The notes below the pieces were generated by a model. That model saw nothing but the letters and a program-made list of their open reading frames with translations. It did no database searches and was not told where the DNA came from. The position numbers and the translations under genes were made by a program. Positions 12,028-26,000 of a DNA stretch of 64,000 nt are shown in pieces (position 1 is the stretch's first letter; every line of letters begins with the position of its first letter). This DNA comes from Hyperoplus lanceolatus (taxonomy: Eukaryota > Chordata > Actinopteri > Uranoscopiformes > Ammodytidae). The DNA lies in contig CM049417.1 in NCBI GenBank assembly GCA_026929865.2, positions 20,585,501-20,649,500 of the forward strand, read 5' to 3'.

Positions 12028-15000
12028 AGGAGGTCCATTTGCATTTATATCACACATGTATTGTTCTAGGCGCTCTTATGGCCGGGGCTAAAAAGCATGG
12101 TATCAACATGGAATCAACTTTGGAAAATCGCAATGCCTGTCATCTCAATCCCACGTCCCAAGCCTCATTTCATTTGAAACGTGAGTGGAGTGGAGCATAT
12201 ATATCTAATGCAATCCATCCACTCTCTCACAACTCTCACCACAAAACCCATTCAGTACTCTTTGAAAAATCCTTTTTACTTTGCAGATTTCTTTTAATTG
12301 TTCTGTATGTAAACACTGGGAGACTCAAATATATTGTGTAACTATGGTCGCCACCGTGAGGAATTCTTAGTTAATACAACAACACTGTCGGTTAGCCTTT
12401 GGTGACAGCACATGGCTTTTATACCTACTGCTAAAACGTCCAGGTGTTTTCATAGCAGTAAAATGAACTGATATATTTTGTGGGCGCTTCTTGAGCTCCT
12501 ACATCAGTGTTGGTGGTGACACCAGCCAGTTTACAGAGCCTAGGCTGTGTTTTAATGAAACAAAATCCCAGCACACGCACAATACCGGACAGATAGCATT
12601 CTCATGAGGATATATTCACTGATTTTGACAACAGGGGATTTTTGACTACGAGCAATCTCTAGAATTGCTCCCTCCACCTTTAACTTTAGCTTTAATAAAT
12701 ATCACTTCTTTTGTTGAACTCTTGTGTGGACTTCCTCCTTCTCATTTTGCCTCATCCGTTTTGTGACACACACTGTCTTATAAAACTGAAAAAGTCAGAG
12801 AGGAAGAAAAACATAAAAACTCACAAGTAAGCCATAACAACATGGGACACATATTTCGCCAAGTCGGTGGAAAATAAGTGTCTCACTGCGCCAAAATGCA
12901 TCACCAGACCTCTTAATTTGTGTCTCTCTCTGCCTCATCCTTTGCATTTCAAAGAGCAGCAGCGGTGGTTTTCCGAGTGTATCCAAATTAAGTCTCCAAC
13001 TATTTATTTTTTCTTCATCTTCACTAGGACAACGTGACTGATCAGATCTTCCAAAAGGCTGAAACACTGCTGAAGAAGCTTGGGACCAGGGACAACGTAA
13101 AGGTATTGTGATTAGTGCCATGTGCCCTCCTGCTCCACTCTTTGATTTGATCCAATGGAATTAAAGTTTAACGATCTCCGAGGTGAAATAATTCAAGTGC
13201 AGATTGGAAGAGAACCGGGGACATAGGCAAAACCACTTAAAAAGGCTTTAACCCTTAAAATATGACTTAGGCAATTGTGCTATTAGGTTAACGAAAAGTA
13301 GATGTAGAGTAGAGTAGATGTAGAATAGAGTAGATGTAGAATAGAGTAGATGTAGAGTAAATATGACTTTGGCAATTATGCTATGAGGCTAACGTAATGT
13401 TTCTTGACAAAAGCCAGGAGAAGACGGGATAAAAATTCCACCTGGGATTATGACTACATTTCCATAACGTTAGGTTAATGCGTGATGGGTCGTCTGTCAT
13501 TGCAAAAAATACTGTGTCCCAGCCCTTTACAGAGGATTAAACAGGGGGAGTGCAAATCCATGATTAAAATGCTGTCTGTGTATTACATTTAATGAGTGCA
13601 AGACCAAGTAGGAGTTTCCTGTAAAAGCAATAAACAAAGCTAATGTGTTCTCGCACTTTTTAATTTTGTTTTCATTGCCCAATGAATTAAAATGCTGTTT
13701 CACTTGTTATTGATTTGATTTTTTGATTTTAATTTTATCCCAGACACAGAGAGAAAACGGTCCATAATACAAAAACAGTAAAAAGACAAACAACAGTAAA
13801 AAAGACTAAAAAAGACTCCAGCTGGCAGTTCCACACTACACAAAGAGTGTTCAGATATTAGCATATTAGGCTGAAGCGCCAATGGTTCCATAATGTGGAA
13901 GTGAACCTAACCGCACTCATTGTAGGGTTCACTAGAGTTGTGATTATGCCATTACATGACTCCGATAGTCTTCTACACGTACATCTGTACATAAGATTCC
14001 TGAGCACAGCAGGACAGGTGGGCACATTAACACTGACAAACCTTTGGCTTGCACTGCTCCAACGTGGCATATGAAGCAGCAGCCTCATGCCATCATTATG
14101 CTACAATGCTACATATCTTATAGCGCCGCCACAAGTGGGCAGTATACATTGGGCTGCAAAAAGCTTTAAAAAGAGTGGTCTTCACAGACAATGAACACAT
14201 ACTAAACTTGCGCTTCAACATATTAGCTTGTGCATACATCATACAGTACTGTCTGCGGATGTCCCTGTCGTCAGACAGGTCAGCAGTTATAAAGTGCCCT
14301 AAGTATTTGGCCTCGTCACACACTTTAAGGACAGCACCGGACAGAAGAACATCAGGAACCAACAGTTTATTGTCCTCCCTGCTTCTAGAGATCATGATAT
14401 TGCTCTTTTTGGAGTTATACTTAATATCAAAGTCTGCACCATATTGGGAGCAGACCCTTCGCAGCTGTTGGAGGCCAGCACTGTATGGACAAAGAATCAC
14501 CAGATCATCTGCGTACATCAGGTGGTTGATCATGGTGTTCCCGATCATACAGCCTGTTCCACAGTTATTTAGCAGCTTTGAAAGATCATCCAAATAAATA
14601 TTAAAAAGAAAGGGAGATAAAATGCTTCCCTGCCTAACTCCGTTACTTACATTGAATGGGGCAGACATAGAGTTACCCCATTTCACATACATAGACTGAT
14701 GGGCATACCAAAAAGCCAAGATTCTAACTAAATATTTGGGAACCCCTCGGTTGTGTAGTTTGAGGAATAGCTTCTCATGATTCACACGATCAAAGGCTTT
14801 TGAAGCATCAATAAAACACATACAAATTGTGGAATTTTGCCTGTTATACACATCAAGTACCTCATTTAAGGCAAAAATACACATATCTGTGCCATGTTTA
14901 GGTTTGAAGCCGAACTGGTTGTCAGAGGTCAATAGAAAATGTTCCAACCTATTCAGTATAATCCTCTCCAAGACCTTGGATAAAACACTGGCCAGAGCTA

Positions 15001-16154
15001 TAGGCCGGTAGTTAGCCGAGCTGTTAATTTTGCCAGCTTTGTCTCTAATGATGGGCACTAATGTGACAGATAAAATAGAATCTGGTAGAATACCATGGGT
15101 TAAGAACCCAGTGAAACAAAGAGCAATTAGGGGGCATAGTTTTCTACTTGCATGTTTTAAGTGTTTAAGTGTTTATCTGCAGATATCTTGTCCATACCAC
15201 AAGCCTTATTATCTTTTAGCATCATAATAGCATCATATATCTCTTGAGGGAAAACCATCACGTCTTCATTGCTATGTTACTGTATAGTTCAAGCTGAGTA
15301 GTATTCGAGGTGAAATTAATCAGATAATTTATTCATTTAACGGTACCAATACAACAACATAAAAACACTTTGTTGCTAAAGGTCTGTATTCACACTTAAA
15401 ACCCCTGCGAATAACTTTTAAATGGTTATGAAACAGTCTATATTTCGTCTTTATGATCACAAATTACCTGTAACAGCCAAACGAGACCATCAGTGAAGAT
15501 AATGTTATTTTTATTTAGTTATTAATAATGCCTTTGGACCGGTCTGATTTTCCCCCCGGAAATAAGACAAAAACAATTTACTGCAGGCAAACCGGAGCAG
15601 CCTGTGTTTATGAATGGTATTAAATCAACGTTTACTTGAATGCACCATTGTCGTGTTACCATTAATAATGTTACAATCCCTGCATTACGAATGTCAGACT
15701 CTTTCTTTTTACTATTCTACATACTACAGCTGATCATGAAAAGAATCTAGTCAGCATGCAGAAAGAAACCAATTTGGAAATTGTTTCGCTCATTTAATTC
15801 ATCATAAGATCACACATTGAGCTTGCCTCTTGCTTAACATGCTTACTGTGGAGTCTTGCTCCTCCTTAAAACAAGATGATGTTTCAAGTATTTACATACG
15901 TGGGAATACAAATATGGGGTCGCAATCGTATCTCCTGGCGTATTTTTCCACTCTACTGTACCACTGCACTGGTGTGTTTAGCAGACGACCGCATGCTTTT
16001 AACTCTGTAATCTCAAATACATCAAAAGATATTCAAGTCACAGACCTTTAAAGAAACTGCAGGATGAAGGATATTATGAGAATAATGTCGATTTCGATCT
16101 GTGTGTCTGAGATAAAGTGACAACAAAGAGAGAAAGACAGACACAAAGAGACGG

Positions 16155-16231
<77 letters not shown>

Positions 16232-19200
16232 CGCTCGAGTGTGTGTGTGTGTGTGTGTGTGTGCGCTTGATTTTCTCCATATCCTCCTCTGATGCAGCGT
16301 TATGTTATTCTGAAACTCAGACACCAATCCACTCTTAATTAGCGCTGCAGTATCAGCAGGGAGTCCCCCCTCACACCCACTCTCTTTCATCCATTTTTTC
16401 TTCTTCTGCTGCAGCTCGGCAGCCACACTCCGACAATCTCTAACATTAAAAAGAAAGTGTGCAAAAAAAAGATTTTTCTTGGTATTTTTCCCCCCTCTCT
16501 GCAGCTAGCATGCTACTCCTCAATAGACTTTGCCATTAATTGCAGGCCTTCATCTTCCATTAAATGAAGAAGTGGTTTATTCTTATGGAGCAGTGTGTGG
16601 CCATGAAAAATGTTTCCATAGAAAACTCCTCAGAGCTCCTTCTTTGGACAAAACAATCTTTTCTTGTATTTGGCCATCAGAAATACCTAGCATCTACATA
16701 TACTGTATATCAAGGACCAAATACCACACATGTGGCTACATAACGCGCACTTGAGGACATGAGGATTTGCAGGATACTTTTCATTTAGAGTGACGCATTT
16801 CGCACACAGCTTGATCAGGCTTATAGGTACGGGAAGATAGGTCAAAGGGCAATTACTGCTGTGGAAGATGTGTACACTGCTCTAATACATACTGCAGGTC
16901 ACAGACATGTATAGACCCTCAAAACAGGGCAAAACATACCGTCAATGACTGGGTTATTTGTGGTCCAAACGCAGACCAGGGCAAGTGACATTAATTTATG
17001 CTGTGAGGTCATTAATAGGTATACCGACCTAATCAGGTGTCTCCGCCCTGGTGGCAAAAGGTTGTTTGACCACTAACGCTATCTTGACTGTGTTTGGTGT
17101 GGCAGCTTGTGTGGCTGCACTCTTTAGTTTTATTTTATTTATTCATTTACCACCTCTATTGTATTGTGAACTGTAAAAAATAGTGTTCAAATGGAAATGT
17201 GCATACAATCAGCGTGTCAGTATAAGTCCACCTGCACATAGGTAAGCTTAGCCTCTACAACCCTTTGTGAAATTCATCTCAGAATAAAACATTTTCTTTG
17301 TGCAACTGATCAAACACACTGTACTTGTATCCTTTTTTGAAACGTGTCTTCTTTCACAAACCTGCATTCTTAATCTATCTCTGCTTTCTGTCCACCAGCA
17401 CATGTATCGACCATGACAACCCTCAATGTACAGTAGTTGCTAGGAGATATCTGAAGAAACTGCAAAGCCCCTTGCACATTCTGCTTGTTCGTGATGCTAA
17501 CCCTGCTCTCTGTACCTGGACAGGTGTGGTTCTACAACCAGGCCTGGCACGGCATGGCTTCCTTCCTCAGCGCCGCTAACAACGCTATCCTGAGAGGGAA
17601 TGTGCCCCCGGGGAAAGATCCACGCCAGTATGGCATCTCTGTGTCCAATCACCCGCTCAACCTCACCAAGTCACAGCTCTCCTATGTGGCCTTGTGAGTA
17701 CAGGGGTTAAAGCAGCTACAAGGAACTTTTCAATATTTCTGAAATTTTTCCTCTGATGATCATACATTTACATGTAACAGCAAACGAGACCGTCAGTGAA
17801 AATAATGTTTTTATATTGTTTTTCTTAATGTCTTTGTCATGGGTACACTAACCCAGGAACAAAGGGGGTGCAAGAATGAACAAAAACTGAAAGATCCTCT
17901 GAGCACCTTTAAAGATGGTGAACCTCTTGCATGATCATTTCTTGCTGTTAGTCATGATAACATCCCATGTGTGGGTGTCAAGGCCAAAGAAAAAAATGTG
18001 AAACATGTTATTAAAAAAATGGTGTTAGGCTTGCAGACCATGCTTACAACAGACATGGGTGTCACGGATAGGGTAGGTTAACTTACTACATAGCAAAAAT
18101 GTTCAATGTGGATCAATGAAGGATTGGGGTCCACAGAAACTTCTTATGTATGGGGCCCAGAGTGTGGTGCTACGCCCCTGTGTGTGAAATCCACACGGAT
18201 GAAAAATACTGCTACAAAAAAACGTTCTATAGCGATGACAGAGTATCCTGCAATTATTCCCCAACAGTGCATTTGCCGAAAGCTTGCCTTTAAGATTTCC
18301 AACATGCTATATTGCAGCTTTCTCTGGTTGGAAGACACCATTCATCTCTCTTTTAGATGCAGAAGAGAGACTGATGGTTTGGTTGGAAGTGAGAGAGATA
18401 AGGCGTACAGAGCGGACAGAGGCATTGGAATAGAATGGGAGAAAAGAAAACATGGAGACAGTGTAAAGAAAGGCAGAACAGATGAGTTAGAGTCAACACA
18501 ATAGAAAGAGTAAGACATATACAGTAGATGGATGAGGCATTTATTTGAGCATGCACATATTTGGAGGGGCCCATGGGAAGCATATAACAAGAATATACCT
18601 TTTTTTCCCCCTGGTGCCTTATCCCTGCACCCCACCAGAGTGAGAGAGTAATGACGTACTAAGTCACAACACATGGATGGAACCGCTCCCTGTGTGTACC
18701 GTGCACTGTCTTGCTTTTGTACATTTTGACCAGTGATCTTTAAGCCGTCAATCCATTGTCCATCCATTGTCTATATTCTGCCCCGTGTGTTGTTCAACTT
18801 GATCAACATGTTAGATGCAAAAGTAGTTCAAATGCAACGCAGCAAATTTACCTTGCAGTATTGCCGCCGCTGCAACTCCTGACATTATACAGGCAATCCT
18901 TTAGGCTGCTACCAATCAACACGCGGAAAAAGGAGCAGTTTTATTCCCGCTGCCTGGGTGCCCAAGCCTCACTCAGGTATTTATGTAGCGATCAGGTGCT
19001 GACGACAGGCATCTGAGTTAAGAGAGGGAGAGACTGCGCCAGGATAATTACGATGCCCTGCCCTACGGTAGATTCAGGATGAGCCTTTTTTCCCCTCTGC
19101 AATTTATGAACTGCGATGTCCAGATTAGCCTGGAGCACTCATTCATTGTTCAACGAGTGTGAAGGTTCCAGAACAATGTCTTGAGCATAAGACTAAATAC

Positions 19201-22200
19201 TAGTGGATTTAGCTTCCTTAATGCTCCTTTTAAACATACTACTCTATACAAAACAAAGGATCACACAGCAATATGTATTGTGAGAAATGATCGCCACACA
19301 ATGGATGATCCCTGTGCTCTGCAGTGTCTCTCGGCCCTACTATATTTATTTTTTAAAGGTGCACTAGGCAGTTTCACGGGAGGGCGATTTGTTTACATTT
19401 TCAGAACCTGCTTAGTTTACAAATGATATTTTCTCTACATTGTATTCTTAGTACTGAATAATGTTATCATCATAAATCAAAACGCATGGAACCAAACGCA
19501 TAAGACTAGAATAGGTTTGTAAACAAAACTGCGGGCTGATTGTTGATGGTTCATGTAGTTGTCATCTAGCCTCGTGCGACTAGCTAAATCTCACAAGCTT
19601 ATTCGTCTATCCATGTTGACGTCAACGACTTAAAGAAACCATCAGGGGGCTGCCTAACAGTAATGGATGGCGAGCGGGGAAGGGTTCGGTCTGACCAGAG
19701 GCTAGATTGACAACTACATGAACCAATCATAGGCTGCCTTTTACAAACAGACGGGGCCTGGCTCCTCCCAACGCAGATTGGAGGAAAGCCAGACTGATCT
19801 GCGGGAGAGAAACATTTGTTCACCATAACGATATTGTTAGCAACCTGTCAGCTGCTCCCAAGTGGCCAAAAACAAACAAACAGAATAAGGGCTTCAAGTA
19901 CATCAATTATAGTGTTCCTTATTCAGTCAATGTTGTTTGAAGGGACATAATAATGGTACATAGTGCAGGCAGGGTGCCTGGCTTTATCTTAAGTTGTAAG
20001 ATTGACACATCCACAGCAAATATTAGCATAAGGGCCTGGGAACTCAAAGTTTGCAAAAGTAATTTCCCCAAAAAGTTGATGAATCGCAGAAGTGCCCACA
20101 TTTTTAATTTTGGTTTGGAAGTACATGCTTTGTAGGTAGCTGTTAGCGTGGTTGTGAAGTCTGCTATAATTTGCTTGTCAACAGCCTAAATAAAAGTCCC
20201 TGAATCACTCCACACACACACACCAAGACCCAAAAGTGACTGCCCATCATGATAAAAGTATTTGAAATGTGAGGGACCGCAAAGGCTTAAAAAAAATAAT
20301 TTATATGTCTCATTGACACCTACTTAATGTCATGGCGAGACATTTGCCCGAGCTGTTCCATAGACAATCATTCATCACTAATGACTCGTTCCCCTCGCCA
20401 GGTTTTTGGACACCAAAATTGCACTGCACCGTCTAATTTGAAGTGACACTCCCCTCTAGTGAACTGCACAACTGATTTCAATTCCAGTGATGGCATGAGC
20501 CACACACATTGGGGAAATATGCAGATGCAGAGAGAGAGGCAATGCTTACACTCACTGAATCACCACTTCACTTCCAGAAGGTCTCACCCTGCGTTCCAAA
20601 TCGCATACTCTTTCTTTTTTCTATTCTATATACTACATCTGACCATAAAAATAATCTAGTTAGAATGCGGTAGGCATACCATTGGAACATACGTGTACTT
20701 ATTTATTTCATCATTTCATTGCGTCTTGATCTTGCCTCTTGCTTTTATATCCATTGCATCCCTGTTTGTTTGTTTTTGTACCGAGGCTCTGTTGATGTGA
20801 CGTCACTTCCGGTGCACACTGGATTGTGGGTCGGAATAGTTTGAATAGCATGCTGACTTCAACAATAAAAATCGGACCGATGTAGTAGACATCCGGGTAT
20901 TTTTAAGCATACTAAATCTGACTTTCTAACATATTAAATAGCCGAAAGTATGGGTATGGAACACAGCCAGTGCAACATCTGCACTGGTATGAAAAACAGG
21001 GACTTGGAATTGTCTCCATCATCTTCAGAAATGTCAGACTTTGGCACCATTTCATTATGTATATACAGTACACTGTATGTATTGCTACTTCATTGATCAG
21101 GATTATTCATTTTGCAACTCCACAAAAAACGTTGTCTCTATTTATTATGTTTAATTGAAGTTTTGCAATTGATATCATTTCTGATTTGCGCACGCTCTCT
21201 ACAAAAATATCCCATTTCAAATTCACATAGCACAGTTGAAGTGCCAAATGAGATGTAATTCCCTTATGTCAGAAACGTATCACATGCCCTCGGGCCTCCC
21301 TGCACTTTAACTTTGAAGGCTGTACCCTGCAAACCAATAGCAATATAGCAATACATCCTGTAAAGCTTTGCTCCCACTGCTCATCTCTCTTGCTCCTCCA
21401 TTATTAGTTCATTAGCAGATTGCTTGTCCTCTTCTTCACAGCAATTAGCCAGCTTCAAGTATCCGGGGTTAGATCATTCACAGCTCTGTCCCCCCTTACA
21501 TTACCTTACCCAAGCGGAGCACGCAGCCCTTTGAAAAAAACCTGTTGAAATGTGTGCCGGCTTCCCATCGCTACACTGAATTATTTTATTCATGTGTCCT
21601 AATTGCGTCTGGTCGGGGCGTTGATGAATGCAGCCGCGTAGCCACACAGGGTAACTTGTTTAATATGCTAATTTCACAACAGGAAGTCTTGTGAGAGATT
21701 AGCGTATAGGCCGGGGGTGAGGACGCTGCCATTTGATCCAATGCTAATTGAGCAACAACAAAAACAATTAAGGACATGTTCAAAGCTAGCACAAAGATAA
21801 AAGGTATACAACATTAAAATTGAGGTCACCATCTCGGAGGAGAAAGGAACTATTTGTTAGCAACACGAAGGCAGGAGACTGTGACATATGTGACATTACC
21901 TAAAAGGTGTTCCTCTATTCTCTTGAACCATGACATAATGGCCTATTGTGGTTTCAGAGGGCTAATGGTCTTTAAAAGCTTTTTTTTTTACTATGCACAT
22001 AGTGTTCCCCATTGATGCATGGCATGCTTGTCTAATGATGTCATCAATACTAACAAGCACACGTCTTAAACATCAGTGATATGGATTATTTCAGATAGGT
22101 GTAACACGGCTTGTTTAAATGCACCCTGACACTGAGCAGTAGATGCAGGGTGTGGAATGCTGCTTCAACACTGTTTAGGTGTCAGATGGCTCATGACCAG

Positions 22201-22967
22201 GGGCCTCATTTATAAAGCTTTGCGTGGGATTCACGTGGAAGCTGGCGTACGGAAGAAATGTAGGATGTACGTGCGAACAAAAATATTCTGATTTATAAAA
22301 CAGTGCGCACTCACGTCCTACGCCTGTTTCCCTTTATAAATCACAATCAACTCTAAATGTGGCGCAGCCTTTGCGGGCTTCACGTACCGCCCATATTTAC
22401 CCATACATAGTCATTGACACGCCCGAATTAATATCATTTACTGAGTGCATGAAGGCGGTAGTGGCAATCGGCGACTGAAAATAGACTCCACACGGTGTGG
22501 ATCACTGCGGTCACGCCGAAGTAGGCCTACCTGTTGGAGAAGTGGCGAACAGGGAAAATATAGTTTGGTGGCACAGTGTGAGCGTAAAGGCGTCAGAGTG
22601 CAGCCTGTGGCGATATCTGGATTAATTTTAGACTAATACATTCGTTCTCGCACTTCATACATGTGCCGACGGAGTCGCCGTTTCTCCTTTCTCCACTTTC
22701 TGTGGGTACGCATGGGTCAGAGTTTGCTTGGAGGACCGCACATCTTCCCGTCAAGTTTGCTTTTTATAAATCCCAATGTTTGCGTAGAAATTGGCGTGCG
22801 CCCTCTTCTGGGCGTACGCCACATTTATAAATGAGGCCCCTGGTAACAACCAACATCAGACCTCTTATCTTTTATGAATTGAGCCAGTACTCCCCTAAGA
22901 AAGATATTTAAAAAAAATGGTAATAAGGCACCAGCTTCATCATACTTACTCTCCCAGACCACCACCC

Positions 22968-23002
<35 letters not shown>

Positions 23003-26000
23003 TGTAAAGTTCACATTAGCTCTATAGCTACTTCAGGATGCATTTCAATAGAAAGAACACTATTCCCCATTGAAAGCAATTAGCAGGTTATGAGTCACTG
23101 AGTTATTGATAGCAGTGCAACAAAGAAGGAAGGCTTGCACAAAGGAATACTAACTCAGTGTGTTTACATGCAGACTCATAATCGGATAACTAAACGAATA
23201 AGACCTCAACAGGACTTTTAAACTGCATGTAAACACCTTTATCCGATCTACTTCGGACACAAATCAGCACAATAACGGACAAGAGAAGTCAGATAAGAAC
23301 ACATAGATAATTCGTTCATTGTCGGCTTTCTCTCTGCATGTATACAGGGATCGGATATCGCATATCGGACTTCTCGTTCTGTGCTTGTGTGCCTGCGCGT
23401 GATAGGCTACACCATGGGTTATTGACGGAAGAGAACCGGACGTGGCTCTAAAACCACTTGTTGAAAGCATGGTTGAAAGGGCTACAGCGCCACCTAGCAT
23501 AGTGGAGACTGCCATGCATCGGACATTTATCCGATTTCTGCAAGGCCATGTATACTCAGACAAGTGACACGGTCCGTTCGAGTGTCTTGTTCGGTATATG
23601 TGATAATCCAATCTAGTTGTGCCATGTAACCGCACTGACTGATTGGATACTTATGTAGTGCAATAATCAGCTAAAAAGGCAACACAAAAGTAGTTCAATT
23701 GAAACCATATCATTTAGATTGCAGTTGAGTTGAAGTTATGTAATGCATTAAAACAATCTCAATTTACAACACAATATTGTCAACTTTCCTCTTTGCTGTT
23801 CTTTGGGGTTACAGGGCCACAACCTCCACCGACGTGGTGGTGTCCATCTGTGTTATCTTCGCCATGTCCTTCATCCCTGCCAGCTTTGTCCTCTTCCTCA
23901 TCCAAGAACGGGTCAACAAAGCCAAGCACCTGCAATTTGTCAGCGGGGTGAACCCGGCTGTCTACTGGTTGGCCAACTTTGCCTGGGACATGGTAAGTAA
24001 CTGCTACGTGGCGCGCCGCTGTATCACCTACTTATTCATCACAACTCCTTGAGGTACGAGTTAGCATTTCCACTTGTTTTACATGCTAAAACTAAGAACT
24101 ATGAACATACTCTACTGTATAATAGGCCTAATCCAACCCAAGAGTCTTGTCCTAGTTTGATAACTCCTTACTATCTGGAGATTCTTCTTTTTTTTCACCT
24201 TAAGGCTATATGTTAAAAAAAAATCCATCTACTGTAATTGATCATGTAGCTTTGACATTGCTTGCACCTTGGAGAATGCTTCACCGGAGCAACAGTTATT
24301 GGCTGTGGCGTACTTATTGACACAGGCTGCCCCTACTGGTTAGGCTTGAACGTGCTCACCGGTAGTTTCGCCGAGGCGGTAATTGAAGTAAACATTTTAT
24401 CAGGTATCGTTGGTGGAAAAAAAAAGAGGTTTGCTTATCATTATGGTGGGTAAATGCTGAGTGGGAGACAAATGTACCTAAGGAGCCAGTCGAATTAGTC
24501 TAGCTCGGAGGGCTCTGCATTAGCATGCATGCTCTGTCAACAATGGGGATGCTGCAGGAAATCCAGGTTGTTAAGTAGTTTTTGATTTTCAAATGAACAG
24601 GTGCCATTGTATCCTCTTACATACATACTGATTTAGCTTTAGTCTTTTTTCACTTGATCAAGAACTGTGGACTAAGAACTCTGAACCAAGAACTCTTAGG
24701 GCCGGTTTTACAAACAAGGCTCAAGCCTAGTCAGAGACTAAAATGGCTGTTGAGCTGGATTAATTCAAAGCTATTTGCACAGACTCAGTTTAAAATAGTC
24801 CTAGATTAAAGCTAGTCTGGATTAAACAAAACCAACTGCAAGACGGACGACTAGAGCTACTCTAGGTCTAAATTTGAGTTTAAATTAATCCTCCAAAGAG
24901 GCAGGTTTAACTTCACCTTAGTGGTGTTTGTGAGAGAGCATGGACTATTTGGAATATCTAAATGAAGACCAACTTCCACTGCAGAGGCCAGCCAGAAGAG
25001 TACTTGTGGATAGGTCTTATCCAAAACATGTATTTGATGAACTTACATTTAGAGACCGCTTTCAATATGGAAAATGCACTGAAAATAACAACTTTGCTTG
25101 AGCTTATTAGATGGATGCATTTAAATTGAAGATGTATTCAGCATAATAAAATGAGTGTCTAAAACAGTTCTGTTTTCAAATGTGGTTGTTGTGATTTAAA
25201 ATACTGACACACACAAATAACAAAATGACAAAACACAACATGAACACCACCTTTTATTTTCTACTTATATCTTCACTGTGATTAGTATCACTATTGTCTC
25301 AGTACTGTATCTTGTTTGAATCATAGCTCTCTCTTCCAGCTTCATGTCCAATTCCACCTGTAGAATTTTCATTTTCATGTCATACTTCCTTCAGATATTG
25401 CATTTTCTGTTCATGGAATTCTCAGGCTAACTTTCATGCAACGTCATCTTTTTTGTCCTTGTTGAAAGGTTGTGGCAAGCTCTTCTTTAAAGCGAGATTC
25501 GGGTTTTTCTACAGAGTCTATCAGTGCAGATATCATTAAATATAATGTCAAAATTATAAATGAGAAAGATGTGAAATACCGATAATAAGGAAGATAATCT
25601 GAAGTTGGTGTATTGTTCTCTTAGTAACATTTTAATTAGAATTGAATTTGTTGCAAACTGCGGCCCAACTATTTATTTGCTCAGTCCCAGCAGTATGGCT
25701 TTTAGATTCAATAACTGGATGATTTCAAACTATTTTTTTTTAAGAGATTTTTTTCAAATTCATTAAAGTTTATTGACGGGATTTTTTTAGCCTCTGCCAT
25801 TGTTTTTTCTCACAAGCAATGGTGTTTCTGCTCCACTTCGGGTTTTTGTGATCACCATTGGACCAGCAGCATGTGCTCATGGGCAGGTGTTAACGATCAG
25901 GCTTATTTACCTTACTCCAGGACTTCATAGTCTCAGACTAACTAAGCCAAATTTAAGCCATATCCATGAAAGTGACTTAAACGTCCCAGTTTAACTAGTC

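Larger units (their letters stand above)
8975..13027 (+). other. Intron 2 of window
   Basis: A 4053-base intron. It contains a possible TTAA MITE (9211-9681), a long GT microsatellite (10126-10216), a foldback-MITE part (about 11120-11366), a CA repeat (11985-12028) and a second foldback-MITE part (about 12524-12679). The rest shows no gene. Frames across the dinucleotide repeats are artefacts. Confidence 0.8.
13103..17523 (+). other. Intron 3 of window
   Basis: A 4421-base intron holding a minisatellite (13298-13358), a minus-strand LINE reverse-transcriptase remnant (13858-15262), a repeat fragment shared with 17.77 kb (15461-15520), a second repeat fragment (about 15680-15850) like the one at 20.59 kb, and a long GT microsatellite (16156-16262). 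The last kilobase shows nothing I recognise. Confidence 0.8.
17694..23814 (+). other. Intron 4 of window
   Basis: A 6121-base intron. From 17694 to about 19350 I see only a repeat fragment near 17.77 kb. Then follow part of a family A MITE (19357-19543), an inverted-repeat segment (19545-19730), a MITE of about 380 bases (20587-20967), unassigned DNA to 22.2 kb, a 645-base inverted-repeat element (22198-22842), a CA repeat (22972-22999) and a probable MITE (23156-23637). Confidence 0.75.
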
